Assembly: GCA_902406105.1 (NCBI GenBank)
Contig: CABPCP010000003.1
Span: 1 to 64,000 of the forward strand
Direction: 5' to 3'
Source of the DNA: an uncultured Mordavella sp.
Lineage (GTDB): Bacteria > Bacillota > Clostridia > Lachnospirales > Lachnospiraceae
Length of the DNA: 64,000 nt
A program made the position numbers and the translations under genes. Position 1 is the stretch's first letter; each line of letters begins with the position of its first letter. The notes below the pieces were generated by a model. It was not told where the DNA came from and did not search any database. It saw only the letters and a program-made list of their open reading frames with translations. This document shows, one piece after another, positions 42,108-51,185 of the stretch.

Positions 42108-42764
42108 CTATTTTTCCGCAAACCGCAGCAGTTCCTCTGTCCGTTCCAGGATTCCTGCGGCTCCCGCCTCTTCCAATTCCTGCCGGGTCCGAAATCCCCA
42201 TCCAACAGGGATAGTAAGAACGCCTGCCCGCTTCCCTGTTTCCAGGTCCACCTCAGAGTCCCCTACATACACGCACTGTTCCGCAGGCACCTGAAGCTTC
42301 TCCAGAATCCGATAGATTCCTGCCGGATCTGGCTTTCTTGGAATATCGTCTCTCTGTCCCTGGATATAGTCAAAAAGCGCTTCGCCAAACACTCCATGAG
42401 CAACCTTTACCGTCTGCCTGTGAGGCTTGTTGGAAAGCACCGCAAGTTTGATTCCCTTTCCCTTTAACTCCTTCAGCACTTCCTCCATACCTTCATAAGG
42501 TGTTACATGATATGTACAGTTGGCGTCAAATATGCGCCCGTATACCTGCATGGCCTCCTCCAGCCGCTCTCCCTTTTCATCCCCGGCTGCCCGGATCGCG
42601 TGATCCATAAGATACCTGGCGCCATTTCCAACAAACCGCCTGCACTGCTCATCCGTGATCTTGGCAAGCCCCATCTCCCGCAGAGTTGCCTTTACCGAAT
42701 ATATCAACGATTCCATTGTGTTCGCAAGAGTTCCATCTAAATCAAAAATGTAAGCTGTCCTCAT
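42108..42764 (-). CDS. HAD-family hydrolase (phosphoglycolate-phosphatase-like)
   Basis: This protein of about 218 residues has HAD motif I as FDLDGTL near residues 7-13 (D8 nucleophile, D10 acid/base), motif II as VLSNKP, a lysine in RKPDP as motif III, and motif IV as VGDSEVDLETG. The helical cap between residues 15 and 90 is of subclass I, as in phosphoglycolate phosphatase and beta-phosphoglucomutase. The start at 42764 has GGAGGA eight bases upstream. Substrate is unknown. Confidence 0.9.
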   Translation of the reverse strand: MRTAYIFDLDGTLANTMESLIYSVKATLREMGLAKITDEQCRRFVGNGARYLMDHAIRAAGDEKGERLEEAMQVYGRIFDANCTYHVTPYEGMEEVLKELKGKGIKLAVLSNKPHRQTVKVAHGVFGEALFDYIQGQRDDIPRKPDPAGIYRILEKLQVPAEQCVYVGDSEVDLETGKRAGVLTIPVGWGFRTRQELEEAGAAGILERTEELLRFAEK

Positions 42765-42819
42765 GTCTAAATCCTCCATGACCCCATGATAGTATGAATG
42801 GTATTAAATTTCAAGCATC

Positions 42820-42880
42820 AATTGGGGCCGGGGGATTTTTAAAAATCCCCCGGCCCCAATTAAAAATGCCCTGTCCCTAA
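42820..42880. repeat. Dispersed palindromic repeat, copy 1
   Basis: Positions 42820-42861 are a perfect 42-bp palindrome with 21-bp arms containing GGGGCCGGGGGATTTTT. It is followed by AAAAATGCCCTGTCCCTAATT. A second copy lies at 60379-60440. This copy touches the end of sigG: the sigG stop codon (TAG, 42877-42879) lies inside the conserved tail. It is not a classical terminator, because no T run follows the hairpin in the sigG direction. Confidence 0.8.
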
Positions 42881-43653
42881 TTGAGATACTGGCGCATGGT
42901 CTTCAAGGCGTTTTTCTCCAGTCTGCTGACTTGAGCCTGTGAGATCTTGATCTCTTCCGCCACTTCCATCTGCGTCTTTCCGCCAAAGAACCGCAGTTTT
43001 ATGATATGTCTCTCCCGCTCGTCCAGATGTTCCATAGCCGCTTCCAGGGATAGGTTCTCCACCCATTTTTCTTCCTTATTTTTTGTATCGCTGATCTGGT
43101 CCATTACATAGAGAGCATCGCCTCCATCGTTGTAGACCGGCTCCTGAAGGCTCATAGGGACTTGGATGGCGTCCAGGGCAAATACGATATCTTCTTTGGA
43201 GATTCCGATCTCCTCGGCAATTTCCTGCACAGTTGGCTCTTTCAGATGCTGCCGTACAAAATTTTCTTTCGCGTAGATCGCCTTATAGGCCGTATCTCTT
43301 AAAGAACGGCTTACCCGGATAGAATTATTGTCCCTCATATAGCGGCGGATCTCTCCAATGATCATCGGCACTGCGTAGGTGCTGAATTTCACATCTAATT
43401 CTGTATTAAAGTTATTTACCGCTTTAATGAGCCCGATACAGCCAATCTGGAAAAGGTCGTCCGGGTTTTCGCCGCTGGCTCCAAACCGTTTGATCACACT
43501 GAGCACCAACCGCAGATTTCCTTTGATATATTCCTCTTTCGCCTCCTGGTCCCCCTCTTTTATCCGTTCAAACAGCGCTTCCTTTTCTTCCTCTCTCAAA
43601 ACCGGAAGCCTGGCTGTGTTGACTCCGCATATCTCCACTTTTCCCTGTGCCAT
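42877..43653 (-). CDS. sigG: RNA polymerase sporulation sigma factor SigG
   Basis: This 258-residue sigma-70 family protein opens with KVEICGVNTARLPVL, the hallmark N terminus of sigma-G. Region 2 has NLRLVLSVIKRF and DDLFQIGCIGLIKAV; the -10 binding helix is KFSTYAVPMIIGEIRRYMRDN. Region 4 ends with SQAQVSRLEKNALKTM. It directs late forespore transcription. Its stop overlaps the palindromic repeat. In many relatives it follows sigE directly; here two other genes lie between. Confidence 0.96.
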   Translation of the reverse strand: MAQGKVEICGVNTARLPVLREEEKEALFERIKEGDQEAKEEYIKGNLRLVLSVIKRFGASGENPDDLFQIGCIGLIKAVNNFNTELDVKFSTYAVPMIIGEIRRYMRDNNSIRVSRSLRDTAYKAIYAKENFVRQHLKEPTVQEIAEEIGISKEDIVFALDAIQVPMSLQEPVYNDGGDALYVMDQISDTKNKEEKWVENLSLEAAMEHLDERERHIIKLRFFGGKTQMEVAEEIKISQAQVSRLEKNALKTMRQYLN

Positions 43654-43762
43654 CCAAAGAACCTCCTTGCTGGATCTGATCCAAATTTTATGTCTAGTAG
43701 AATTCTTCTCCAGATGGACATTGGTTATTCCCGCCCCGGAAAAATAAAAAAAGTTTTAGCCC

Positions 43763-43802
43763 TTGACAAATGATTGCAACCTTCTATCCTCCATGCTATA
43801 AT
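43763..43802 (+). promoter_or_regulatory. Promoter of the Na/Pi cotransporter gene
   Basis: TTGCAA (43774-43779) and TATAAT (43797-43802) are 17 bases apart, a good sigma-A arrangement. An overlapping TTGACA (43763-43768) with TATCCT 16 bases later is a second possibility. Both lie 50-90 bases before the ATG. Confidence 0.65.
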
Positions 43803-43855
43803 TGTTAAGGTTTCGTAAAGAATATGTTAAATCCAAAATCTAAAGGAGAATGATC

Positions 43856-45478
43856 ATGAAAACAAGTGATATCCTGATGCTGCTTGGAGGGCTCGCTCTT
43901 TTCCTCTATGGAATGCAGATGATGAGCAACGGTCTTGAGACAGCAGCGGGAAACAAAATGAAACAGATCTTAGAAAAATTGACTTCTAACCGGATCAAGG
44001 GGGTTCTGGTAGGCGCCATTATCACCGCTGTGATCCAGTCTTCTTCTGCTACCACAGTAATGGTCGTAGGCTTTGTAAACACAGGTCTGATGACTTTGAA
44101 TCAGGCGGTATGGGTCATCATGGGAGCCAATATTGGAACCACTATCACCGGACAGCTGATCGCTCTGGATATTGGCGCGATTGCTCCTTTGATCGCATTT
44201 TTAGGCGTTGCCTGCATTATGTTTGTGAAAAATGAAAAAGTCCGGCATATCAGTTCTATTTTTGCCGGCTTAGGCGTGCTATTCATCGGAATGGAGATGA
44301 TGGGAGACGCCATGGCGCCTCTGCAGGATTCTGAAACTTTTATCCACTTTATGACTACCTTCAGCAATCCGCTGGTTGGAATCGCCATCGGCGCGGTATT
44401 TACTGCCCTGATCCAATCATCTTCCGCATCAGTTGGTATCCTGCAGGCATTGGCAGCCACAGGAACGATCCCTCTGTCCAGCGCGGTCTTCATCTTATTT
44501 GGCCAAAATATCGGTACTTGCATCACTGCCGTCCTGGCCTCCATTGGTACACGCCCCAACGCAAAACGGACGACCATTATCCACCTGATGTTCAATATCA
44601 TCGGGACCATCATTTTTACCATCATCACTCTGGTCACTCCGTTCGTCTCCTTTATGGAGGGCCTGACTTCTGACCCAGTGGCCCAGATTGCCAACGTACA
44701 CACAACGTTCAACATTGTTACAACTTTGATCCTCCTTCCTTTCGGAACATACATGGCCAAACTGGCCACCAGGATCCTTCCGGAAAGCGAAGAAGAAATC
44801 GAACAGGTCAAGCGGCTCAAATACATTGTTCCGTTTGAAAGCAATTATCCGGTTGGACATGCCGCTCTGGTCATTTCTCAGATCCAGCGGGAAGTATCCA
44901 GGATGCTGGATAAGGTAAAAGAAAACGTTGAAACCAGCTACAACGCTCTGCTAAAAGGGGAGGACGTCTCTATTGAAGAGATTGAGGAAACAGAAGATTA
45001 TATCGACTTCCTGAACACAGAAATCTCAAAATATATCGTACATCTGATGTCTGTGGAAATGTCAGAGGCCGACAGCCGCCGGATCAATAATTATTATATG
45101 ATCATCAGCAATATTGAGCGGATCGGCGATCACGCCATGAATATTGCTGAATATACCAAAAATATGAAAAAATGGAACATTTCTTTCTCGGACAACGCAC
45201 GTACAGAGATCAAGAAGATGAAACAGGTCAGCATGAAGATTCTGGAAGTGATCGACTTTACAGATGCTACTTCCCCATCTTCTCAGTTGGAGACTATCTC
45301 CAAATACGAGTCCTTGATGGATGACATGGAGAAAAAGTATCTGAAACGCCAGATCAAGAGAGCCAAAAAAGGAGACTGCAAAGCAGAATCCGGCATCCTT
45401 TTCTCCGAGCTTCTGACCGATTTCGAGAGAATTGGCGACTACGCTCTGAACGTGGGGGAACTTCACGCGCAGATGTAA
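43856..45478 (+). CDS. Na/Pi cotransporter family protein with PhoU-like domain
   Basis: This protein of about 540 residues has two inverted repeats of the NptA/PNaS family, each with the substrate motif QSSSA (QSSSATTVMVVGF near residue 63 and QSSSASVGILQAL near 187). About nine membrane spans end near residue 300. The rest is a cytoplasmic helical PhoU-like domain with ERIGDHAMNIAEYTKN and ERIGDYALNVGE. It imports phosphate with sodium. The ATG at 43856 is seven bases after AAGGAGA; the ATG at 43850 would be too close. Confidence 0.93.
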   Translation: MKTSDILMLLGGLALFLYGMQMMSNGLETAAGNKMKQILEKLTSNRIKGVLVGAIITAVIQSSSATTVMVVGFVNTGLMTLNQAVWVIMGANIGTTITGQLIALDIGAIAPLIAFLGVACIMFVKNEKVRHISSIFAGLGVLFIGMEMMGDAMAPLQDSETFIHFMTTFSNPLVGIAIGAVFTALIQSSSASVGILQALAATGTIPLSSAVFILFGQNIGTCITAVLASIGTRPNAKRTTIIHLMFNIIGTIIFTIITLVTPFVSFMEGLTSDPVAQIANVHTTFNIVTTLILLPFGTYMAKLATRILPESEEEIEQVKRLKYIVPFESNYPVGHAALVISQIQREVSRMLDKVKENVETSYNALLKGEDVSIEEIEETEDYIDFLNTEISKYIVHLMSVEMSEADSRRINNYYMIISNIERIGDHAMNIAEYTKNMKKWNISFSDNARTEIKKMKQVSMKILEVIDFTDATSPSSQLETISKYESLMDDMEKKYLKRQIKRAKKGDCKAESGILFSELLTDFERIGDYALNVGELHAQM

Positions 45479-45496
45479 GACCATTTAGTTCTTACT

Positions 45497-45550
45497 AAAA
45501 AGAGACAGGCGCAAGCCATGGTGGTATGGCTTTCGCCTGTCTCTTTCTTT
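45497..45550. terminator. Terminator after the Na/Pi cotransporter
   Basis: AAAGAGACAGGCG pairs with CGCCTGTCTCTTT, with an inner AAGCCAT/ATGGCTT stem, and is flanked by A and T runs. It can serve both the plus-strand cotransporter and the minus-strand ribonuclease gene that ends at 45591. Confidence 0.9.
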
Positions 45551-45590
45551 GTCCTAAAGCGCTTTTTCACGATCAAAACCAGCCGCGCTC

Positions 45591-47201
45591 TTAATCCTCC
45601 CTGTCCCACTTATCCGCAAGATTCTGGATCTGGGACTCAAATTTGACCAGCTCCTTATTTGCCAGTCCCTCGTTCTTGTAAACCACTTCCAACAGCCGTT
45701 TTGCCGCGGCCACAACCCGCTCAAAGATATCCCTGCTTTTGACTCTTGCAGGCTTCATCTCCTTCTTCGGTTCCCTTACACCTTCTGACAAGATCTCTCC
45801 TGTCGCAAGATCAACACATCCTCCGGAATAAGGCGCAAACGCGGACCAGCCAAATCGCTCTTCTATCGTCTGGGCAAACCGGTCTGTCACTTCATCTTCT
45901 CCATGTACAACAAACACATGCTCCGGAGTTTTCTGGAAACCTTCCAGCCATCCCAAAAGTCCGTTTTTATCCGCATGACCGCTGATCCCCTGCAGACTCT
46001 CAATGTGAGCGTTTACTTCCACCGTCTCGCCAAAAAGTTTGACCAAATCCGCTCCTTCCAGCAGCTTCCGTCCAAGGGTCCCTGCCGCCTGGTAACCGAC
46101 AAAGCATATCGTGCTTTCCTTCCTCCACAGATTATGCTTGAGATGATGCCGAATCCGTCCCGCCTCGCACATTCCCGAAGCTGACAAGATCACTTTGGGG
46201 CGCTCATTAAAATTGATCATCTTAGACTCGTCCGATGTGATGGTTGTACGCAGTCCCTGGAAGATCAAAGGATTGATCCCTTTTTCCACCAGTTCCATAG
46301 CCTCCGCATCAAAACAGGATTTTACGTTCTTATTAAATACATTGGTAGCCTCGATCGCCAGCGGACTGTCTACATATACTTCAAAATTCTGATACTGAGG
46401 AAGCAGGCCCTTTTCCTTGATCTCACGGAAGAAATAGAGGAGCTCCTGGGTCCGTCCTACAGCAAAGGAAGGAATCACCACGTTTCCTCCCCGGTCGAAG
46501 GTCTCCTTTAATATCCTGGTAAGATTCCCCACATAATCCGGCCGCTCCGTCCCATGAAGCCGGTCTCCATAGGTGGATTCGATCACGATATAATCCGCTT
46601 CCCTGACTGGCTTGGGATCCTTGATGATTGGTTGGGACAGATTCCCCACGTCTCCGGAGAATACGATCTTCTTCGTGATCCCATCTTCCGTGATCCACAC
46701 TTCCACCGCGGCGGAACCTAGGAGATGGCCCACATCGGTAAACCGTACTTCCACGCCTTCACACAGCTTGATCTTCTGCCCATAGTCACAGGGATTCAAA
46801 AGCTGGATCGCCGCCTCCGCATGTTCCATGGTATAGAGAGGTTCATAAAGAGCCGCTCCGCTTCTTTTGGCTTTCCGATTCCTCCACTGAGCCTCAAACT
46901 CTTGGATATGGGCGCTGTCACGTAACATGATGCTGCACAGATCTGCCGTCGCAAAAGTAGAAACAATATCTCCGCGAAAACCTTCCTTGCACAGCATCGG
47001 AATCTTTCCGGAATGATCGATATGGGCGTGTGTCAGAAGGATATAGTCTATGTCTGACGCCTGGACCGGTATCTCCTGGTTTTCGTACAGATCCGGTCCC
47101 TGTTCCATGCCGCAGTCAACCAGGATATGTTTTCCGCAGGCCTCGATCATATGGCAGCTTCCGGTAACCTCATGGTCTGCTCCAATAAAAAAAAGTTTCA
47201 T
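45591..47201 (-). CDS. MBL-fold, beta-CASP ribonuclease-like protein
   Basis: This protein of about 536 residues has the MBL motif THAHIDHSG near residue 58, then DVGHLLGSA and FSGDVGN. The beta-CASP insertion with RTQELLYFFREI is followed by SASGMCEAGRIRHHL and the final SGHAD motif. This layout is that of the CPSF73/Ysh1-type RNA endo/exonucleases. It probably acts in RNA maturation or decay. I chose the ATG at 47201 after AAAGGGG; a TTG two codons upstream is less likely. It separates sigE from sigG. Confidence 0.92.
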   Translation of the reverse strand: MKLFFIGADHEVTGSCHMIEACGKHILVDCGMEQGPDLYENQEIPVQASDIDYILLTHAHIDHSGKIPMLCKEGFRGDIVSTFATADLCSIMLRDSAHIQEFEAQWRNRKAKRSGAALYEPLYTMEHAEAAIQLLNPCDYGQKIKLCEGVEVRFTDVGHLLGSAAVEVWITEDGITKKIVFSGDVGNLSQPIIKDPKPVREADYIVIESTYGDRLHGTERPDYVGNLTRILKETFDRGGNVVIPSFAVGRTQELLYFFREIKEKGLLPQYQNFEVYVDSPLAIEATNVFNKNVKSCFDAEAMELVEKGINPLIFQGLRTTITSDESKMINFNERPKVILSASGMCEAGRIRHHLKHNLWRKESTICFVGYQAAGTLGRKLLEGADLVKLFGETVEVNAHIESLQGISGHADKNGLLGWLEGFQKTPEHVFVVHGEDEVTDRFAQTIEERFGWSAFAPYSGGCVDLATGEILSEGVREPKKEMKPARVKSRDIFERVVAAAKRLLEVVYKNEGLANKELVKFESQIQNLADKWDRED

Positions 47202-47251
47202 ACGCAAAGCCCCTTTCTTTCTTTTATTGTAGCACCTTTTTTGGCGGATGG

Positions 47252-47992
47252 CTACGAATACTTTACCATCTCTCTGCGCAGCCTCTGCATGATCTTTTTC
47301 TCCAGTCTGGAAATGTAAGACTGGGAGATTCCCAGCATATCCGCCACTTCCTTCTGGGTCTTTTCTTCTCCGTCAGGCGTCCCAAGGCCAAACCGCATCT
47401 GGATAATGGTCCGCTCTCTTCCAGTCAGCCGCCCGATCGCCCGCACCAGAAGCTTTCTCTCCGCTTCGTTTTCCAGATCTTTGTAAATGGTGTCTTCCTC
47501 CGTACCCAGAATGTCGGACAGCAGCAGTTCATTTCCATCCCAATCCACATTCAGCGGTTCATCGATGGAGACTTCCATCCGCGTCTTATTATTTCTCCGG
47601 AGATACATGAGGATCTCGTTTTCAATACAGCGGGACGCGTAGGTGGCAAGCTTGATCTTCTTCCCTGGATTAAAGGTGTTGATCGCCTTGATCAGTCCAA
47701 TGGTCCCGATGGAGATCAGATCTTCCACTCCCACGCCCGTATTATCGAATTTCTTCGCTATGTATACCACCAGCCTCAGATTATGTTCGATCAGGATCTT
47801 CTTTGCCTGTTCTTCTTCCTCTGTTCCAAGCCTCCGGATCTGTCTGGCCTCTTCCTCCGTCTCCAGAGGCGCCGGGAGGATCTCTGAGCCTCCGATATAG
47901 TGGATATCCTTTTTATCTGAAAAAAACAGCGTACGAAAATCCGGAATTACTTTCAGCTTAAATTGATGTGGTACAGCTACTTTTATGATCAT
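47252..47992 (-). CDS. sigE: RNA polymerase sporulation sigma factor SigE (pro-sigma-E)
   Basis: This 246-residue sigma factor has a hydrophobic, basic pro-sequence of about 30 residues ending near [10 protein letters not shown], the usual SpoIIGA cleavage zone. Region 2 has [24 protein letters not shown] in sequence, then [20 protein letters not shown]; region 4 has [13 protein letters not shown]. It drives early mother-cell transcription during sporulation. It lies 11 bases after spoIIGA in the same transcription unit. Confidence 0.97.
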   Translation of the reverse strand: MIIKVAVPHQFKLKVIPDFRTLFFSDKKDIHYIGGSEILPAPLETEEEARQIRRLGTEEEEQAKKILIEHNLRLVVYIAKKFDNTGVGVEDLISIGTIGLIKAINTFNPGKKIKLATYASRCIENEILMYLRRNNKTRMEVSIDEPLNVDWDGNELLLSDILGTEEDTIYKDLENEAERKLLVRAIGRLTGRERTIIQMRFGLGTPDGEEKTQKEVADMLGISQSYISRLEKKIMQRLRREMVKYS

Positions 47993-48003
47993 TTTTATTC
48001 CTC

Positions 48004-48780
48004 CTATAAAACATCAGGATTCAGGATCATCCCATAATCATCCGACGAGATTTCCTCATATACGGCTACCAAAGGCTTCTCAACACAGATCTCCCGCTCT
48101 CCCAATATCTCCATTTTGTCTAATTGGAATACGGGCAGCGCCCCTTCTTTGGTTCCGATCGCGTGATAAGGAATAAATCGAATTCCTATTGTCTGTCTCC
48201 ATTCTCCCAGACGATCCGCCGTCTCCTGGTCAATGATGCTCACCGGCTTTCCGCTTTGCCCATCACGCAGGCTGTTTCCTGTATCGATAACAGCCCTTAC
48301 TCTGCAGGTTCTGTCTCCCCGGCAGAGTATAACTTCACAGCGATAATGCTCCTGTCTTGCCAGATATTTCAGAAGATTCCAGATTCCCATCGCTCCATAG
48401 TAACTCAACACCGCGAAGCCAAAGAAGATTCCTGTCGTTCTGGTATAAGGCCACAGGCTTTCCAAGATCCCTCCCACAAGGAAACCGCTGATATATAGCA
48501 AAACTAAGGCTTTCCAGAAGTTTCTGTCCCACTTTGTCCTGAGTCCTGTTTTCAGCATGATAATATTAACCAGCCCATGAAACATGATGAATTTAATAAC
48601 AGCATATGGGATTGGAAGCAGCACGACAATACAGGTGCCCAGCGCTCCCACCGCGGCTCCCAGGAAAACCCTTCCATGTGTGGCAGGACATTTCAGGACC
48701 TTCCTGACAATCTCTAGCAAAATCGCATCCATCATGAAATTCACAAGAAAAAACACGTCTATGTATAATTCATAGTACAC
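48004..48780 (-). CDS. spoIIGA: Sigma-E processing peptidase SpoIIGA
   Basis: This 258-residue protein has five hydrophobic helices in the first 130 residues and a C-terminal aspartic-protease-like domain. The catalytic aspartate is D166 in [12 protein letters not shown] dimer is needed to form the full site, as in the family. It cleaves the pro-sequence of SigE in the mother cell when triggered from the forespore. A Spo0A-type promoter lies upstream. Confidence 0.95.
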   Translation of the reverse strand: MYYELYIDVFFLVNFMMDAILLEIVRKVLKCPATHGRVFLGAAVGALGTCIVVLLPIPYAVIKFIMFHGLVNIIMLKTGLRTKWDRNFWKALVLLYISGFLVGGILESLWPYTRTTGIFFGFAVLSYYGAMGIWNLLKYLARQEHYRCEVILCRGDRTCRVRAVIDTGNSLRDGQSGKPVSIIDQETADRLGEWRQTIGIRFIPYHAIGTKEGALPVFQLDKMEILGEREICVEKPLVAVYEEISSDDYGMILNPDVL

Positions 48781-48835
48781 GCTTTACCTTCTTTCTCCTT
48801 TGATACTAAATCGATTTGGTATGTAGGCAAGACTT

Positions 48836-48901
48836 ATTATACGAGGGTGGAAAAAAAGATTTTGTCATATGATGGGAGCAGGGAAAAGATTTTTTTCGAC
48901 A
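48836..48901 (-). promoter_or_regulatory. Spo0A-activated promoter of spoIIGA-sigE
   Basis: On the minus strand there is a perfect 0A box TGTCGAA (48901-48895), then ATGACA as -35 (48868-48863) overlapped by a weaker box TGACAAA, then TATAAT as -10 (48841-48836). The -35 to -10 spacing is 21 bases, longer than normal. The known Bacillus spoIIG promoter also has a long (22-base) spacer with 0A boxes at the -35, so the arrangement is strongly similar. Confidence 0.75.
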
Positions 48902-48902
48902 G

Positions 48903-48942
48903 AAAAAGAGACCAGAGCCTCTCACAAGGTCTGGTCTCTTAA
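48903..48942 (-). terminator. Terminator of ftsZ
   Basis: AAGAGACCAGA pairs with TCTGGTCTCTT, followed on the minus strand by TTTTT. It starts about 12 bases after the ftsZ stop and is directly next to the 0A box of spoIIGA. Confidence 0.9.
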
Positions 48943-48953
48943 GAAGAACAATA

Positions 48954-50186
48954 TTACTTTTTAAAGAAATCTGGAATCTTGATGGACTGTTCCTTTACTT
49001 TACTGGTTGGGGTTCTCGGCGTCTCCAGCGAAGGCGCGGTTCCGCCCGGCGCTCTCCTGGTCGCATTGCTCCCCGCCGCGCTCTTTCCAGAAGCCAGTCC
49101 GATATCCAGCTGCGGAGAACGCGCAGCCGCCGGACGCTGGCTGGAAGCCGAATGTTTCTCAAAACTTCCCTGAGAAACTGTAGAGCCTGTTCTTGGATGT
49201 TCCAATCTGGATTTCAGTTTAGAGGCGCTTCCTCCCACATTGTGAAGACCTGTGGCGATCACTGTGATCGTAGCCTCATCCGCTCTGGAATCATCATACA
49301 TCGCGCCGAAGATAATATTTGCATCTTCTCCCGCAAGATCCTGTACGTACTCTGCCGCATCGGATGCATCCATCAGGGTAATATCACCGGATACATTGAT
49401 GATCACATGAGATGCGCCAGCGATGGTGGTCTCAAGGAGCGGGCTGGCAACTGCCTGTTTCACTGCCTCAAGCGCTTTATCATCGCCTCGTCCCTGTCCG
49501 ATACCAATATGTGCGATTCCTTTATCCGTCATAACCGTTTGAACATCCGCGAAATCCAGATTGATCAGAGACGGTACATTGATCAGGTCTGTGATGCCCT
49601 GGATACCCTGCTGAAGCACTTCATCCGCTTTCTTCAGGGCTTCCGGCATGGTGGTACGCCTGTCCACCACCTCAAGAAGTTTATCATTCGGGATAACAAT
49701 CAGAGTGTCTACATTTTCTTTCAGCTTTTCAATCCCTTGAAGCGCGTTGTTCATACGTGTCTTAGATTCAAAACGGAAGGGTTTTGTCACAACGCCTACC
49801 GTCAAGGCTCCCTGTTCTTTGGCGATACGCGCCACTACAGGCGTAGCCCCTGTTCCTGTTCCGCCGCCCATACCGCAGGTAACGAATACCATATCCGCTC
49901 CTTTGAGCGCCGCTGATATCTCTTCCGCGCTTTCTTCCGCCGCTTTCTCTCCTACTTCCGGCCTGGCTCCAGCTCCAAGCCCTTTGGTGATCTTGTCCCC
50001 GATCTGCATAAGCGTCGGAGCTTTACATAACTGCAGTGCCTGTTTATCTGTATTAATCGCTATAAATTCCACACCGGCAATCTGCTCATCGATCATACGG
50101 TTCACTGCGTTGTTCCCGCCGCCGCCGACTCCACAAACAATTATTTTTGCCGCCGCTTCCGATTCGTTTGTCTTAATCTCTAGCAA
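48954..50186 (-). CDS. ftsZ: Cell division protein FtsZ
   Basis: This 410-residue tubulin-like GTPase forms the division ring. It has the N-terminal [15 protein letters not shown] block, the GTP motif GGGTGTG near residue 105 and the T7 loop NLDFADV. The variable linker from residue 320 is rich in Ser, Ala, Arg and Pro. The conserved C-terminal peptide is IKIPDFF, the docking site for partners such as SepF or FtsA. No ftsA gene is nearby. Confidence 0.98.
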   Translation of the reverse strand: MLEIKTNESEAAAKIIVCGVGGGGNNAVNRMIDEQIAGVEFIAINTDKQALQLCKAPTLMQIGDKITKGLGAGARPEVGEKAAEESAEEISAALKGADMVFVTCGMGGGTGTGATPVVARIAKEQGALTVGVVTKPFRFESKTRMNNALQGIEKLKENVDTLIVIPNDKLLEVVDRRTTMPEALKKADEVLQQGIQGITDLINVPSLINLDFADVQTVMTDKGIAHIGIGQGRGDDKALEAVKQAVASPLLETTIAGASHVIINVSGDITLMDASDAAEYVQDLAGEDANIIFGAMYDDSRADEATITVIATGLHNVGGSASKLKSRLEHPRTGSTVSQGSFEKHSASSQRPAAARSPQLDIGLASGKSAAGSNATRRAPGGTAPSLETPRTPTSKVKEQSIKIPDFFKK

Positions 50187-50315
50187 GGGTTTCTCCTCCT
50201 TCGTTATCCTTATTATTTATACATCCCATAGACAAAGTGTAAAAATACACTTTGCCATATATAATCTATAATATAGACTTTTGTACAAAATATCAATAGA
50301 ATTCCAGGATTTTTC

Positions 50316-51110
50316 TTAATTTTCTTCCGAAATTTCCTCAGAAATTCCTTCCGGAAATTCCCCCACATCAAAGGTGATCGTCTCCTGTCCCTCCGAATAG
50401 CTTTCCAAATGCAGGGTTCCCTCTTTTCCCTCCAGTTTTTCCAAGATCGGAGCAATCTGCGCCACCTTCTCCGGGGTCACATGATTTCCCAGACTGATAC
50501 AGATCTTTCCGATAAAAAGATAGATCCTGCTGTCCTGACAGATGATCTTTTCCGTGGAGAGATCATTTTTCTTCAATTCATTGGACGCTTCTAAAATTTC
50601 TTCAAAAATCTGAGAATTCTCACTCTCCAAAGACTGATACAATTTTACTTCTTTCACTTCAATGCCCTTCACAAGCGGAACTCCCTCAATATAAGAAGTG
50701 TCCTTTTTCACCACCAGGCCTTCCTTGTCAAAATAAGCGTAATCCTGGTTATCGTAGATATACCCTACGATTTCTTTTTCTTTCACCGTCACCCGCAAAG
50801 TCCAGGGCGTGCTCAGCCCAACCTTCATGCTCTCCAGGCAGGCCGGCTGTTCTCCTTTTCCCAGAAGATACTTGCCGATCACATACAGAGAATTGCGGGA
50901 AAACTTGTCATTTTGTACCGCTTCTGATATCTCCTTATCCGTGCAGTACTGGTTTCCTCGTATTTCAATCTTCTGCACGTGAAAAAGCAGTAAAATCGTC
51001 AGTATAATAATGGCAAGCCCAAAAAGGATCACAAAAAAGGCATATACTCTATGGCTCTTTTTCTTCCTCCTTTTCCTGGGCCGCTCTTCCAAATGTTCTT
51101 TTGTTTCCAT
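50316..51110 (-). CDS. ftsQ: Cell division protein FtsQ/DivIB
   Basis: This 264-residue bitopic protein has a basic cytoplasmic tail (RPRKRRKKKSHR), one membrane helix near residues 24-45, then a POTRA domain (VQKIEIRGNQYCTDKEI) and a beta domain. It links the division septum with peptidoglycan synthases. It lies 75 bases after ftsW and 129 before ftsZ. Similarity in this family is weak, so the call rests on topology and position. Confidence 0.85.
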   Translation of the reverse strand: METKEHLEERPRKRRKKKSHRVYAFFVILFGLAIIILTILLLFHVQKIEIRGNQYCTDKEISEAVQNDKFSRNSLYVIGKYLLGKGEQPACLESMKVGLSTPWTLRVTVKEKEIVGYIYDNQDYAYFDKEGLVVKKDTSYIEGVPLVKGIEVKEVKLYQSLESENSQIFEEILEASNELKKNDLSTEKIICQDSRIYLFIGKICISLGNHVTPEKVAQIAPILEKLEGKEGTLHLESYSEGQETITFDVGEFPEGISEEISEEN

Positions 51111-51185
51111 ATATACTCCTCTCTTTGCTGCCCCTTATCTTATATCTAACACCGCGCTTCGCTCCTTTAGCTTCACGGCTTGCGT

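Noticed and set aside
42820..42861. Palindrome as the Rho-independent terminator of sigG
   Set aside because: There is no T run after the hairpin in the sigG direction and the same sequence occurs beside mraZ in another context. It is better treated as a dispersed repeat, though it may still impede transcription.
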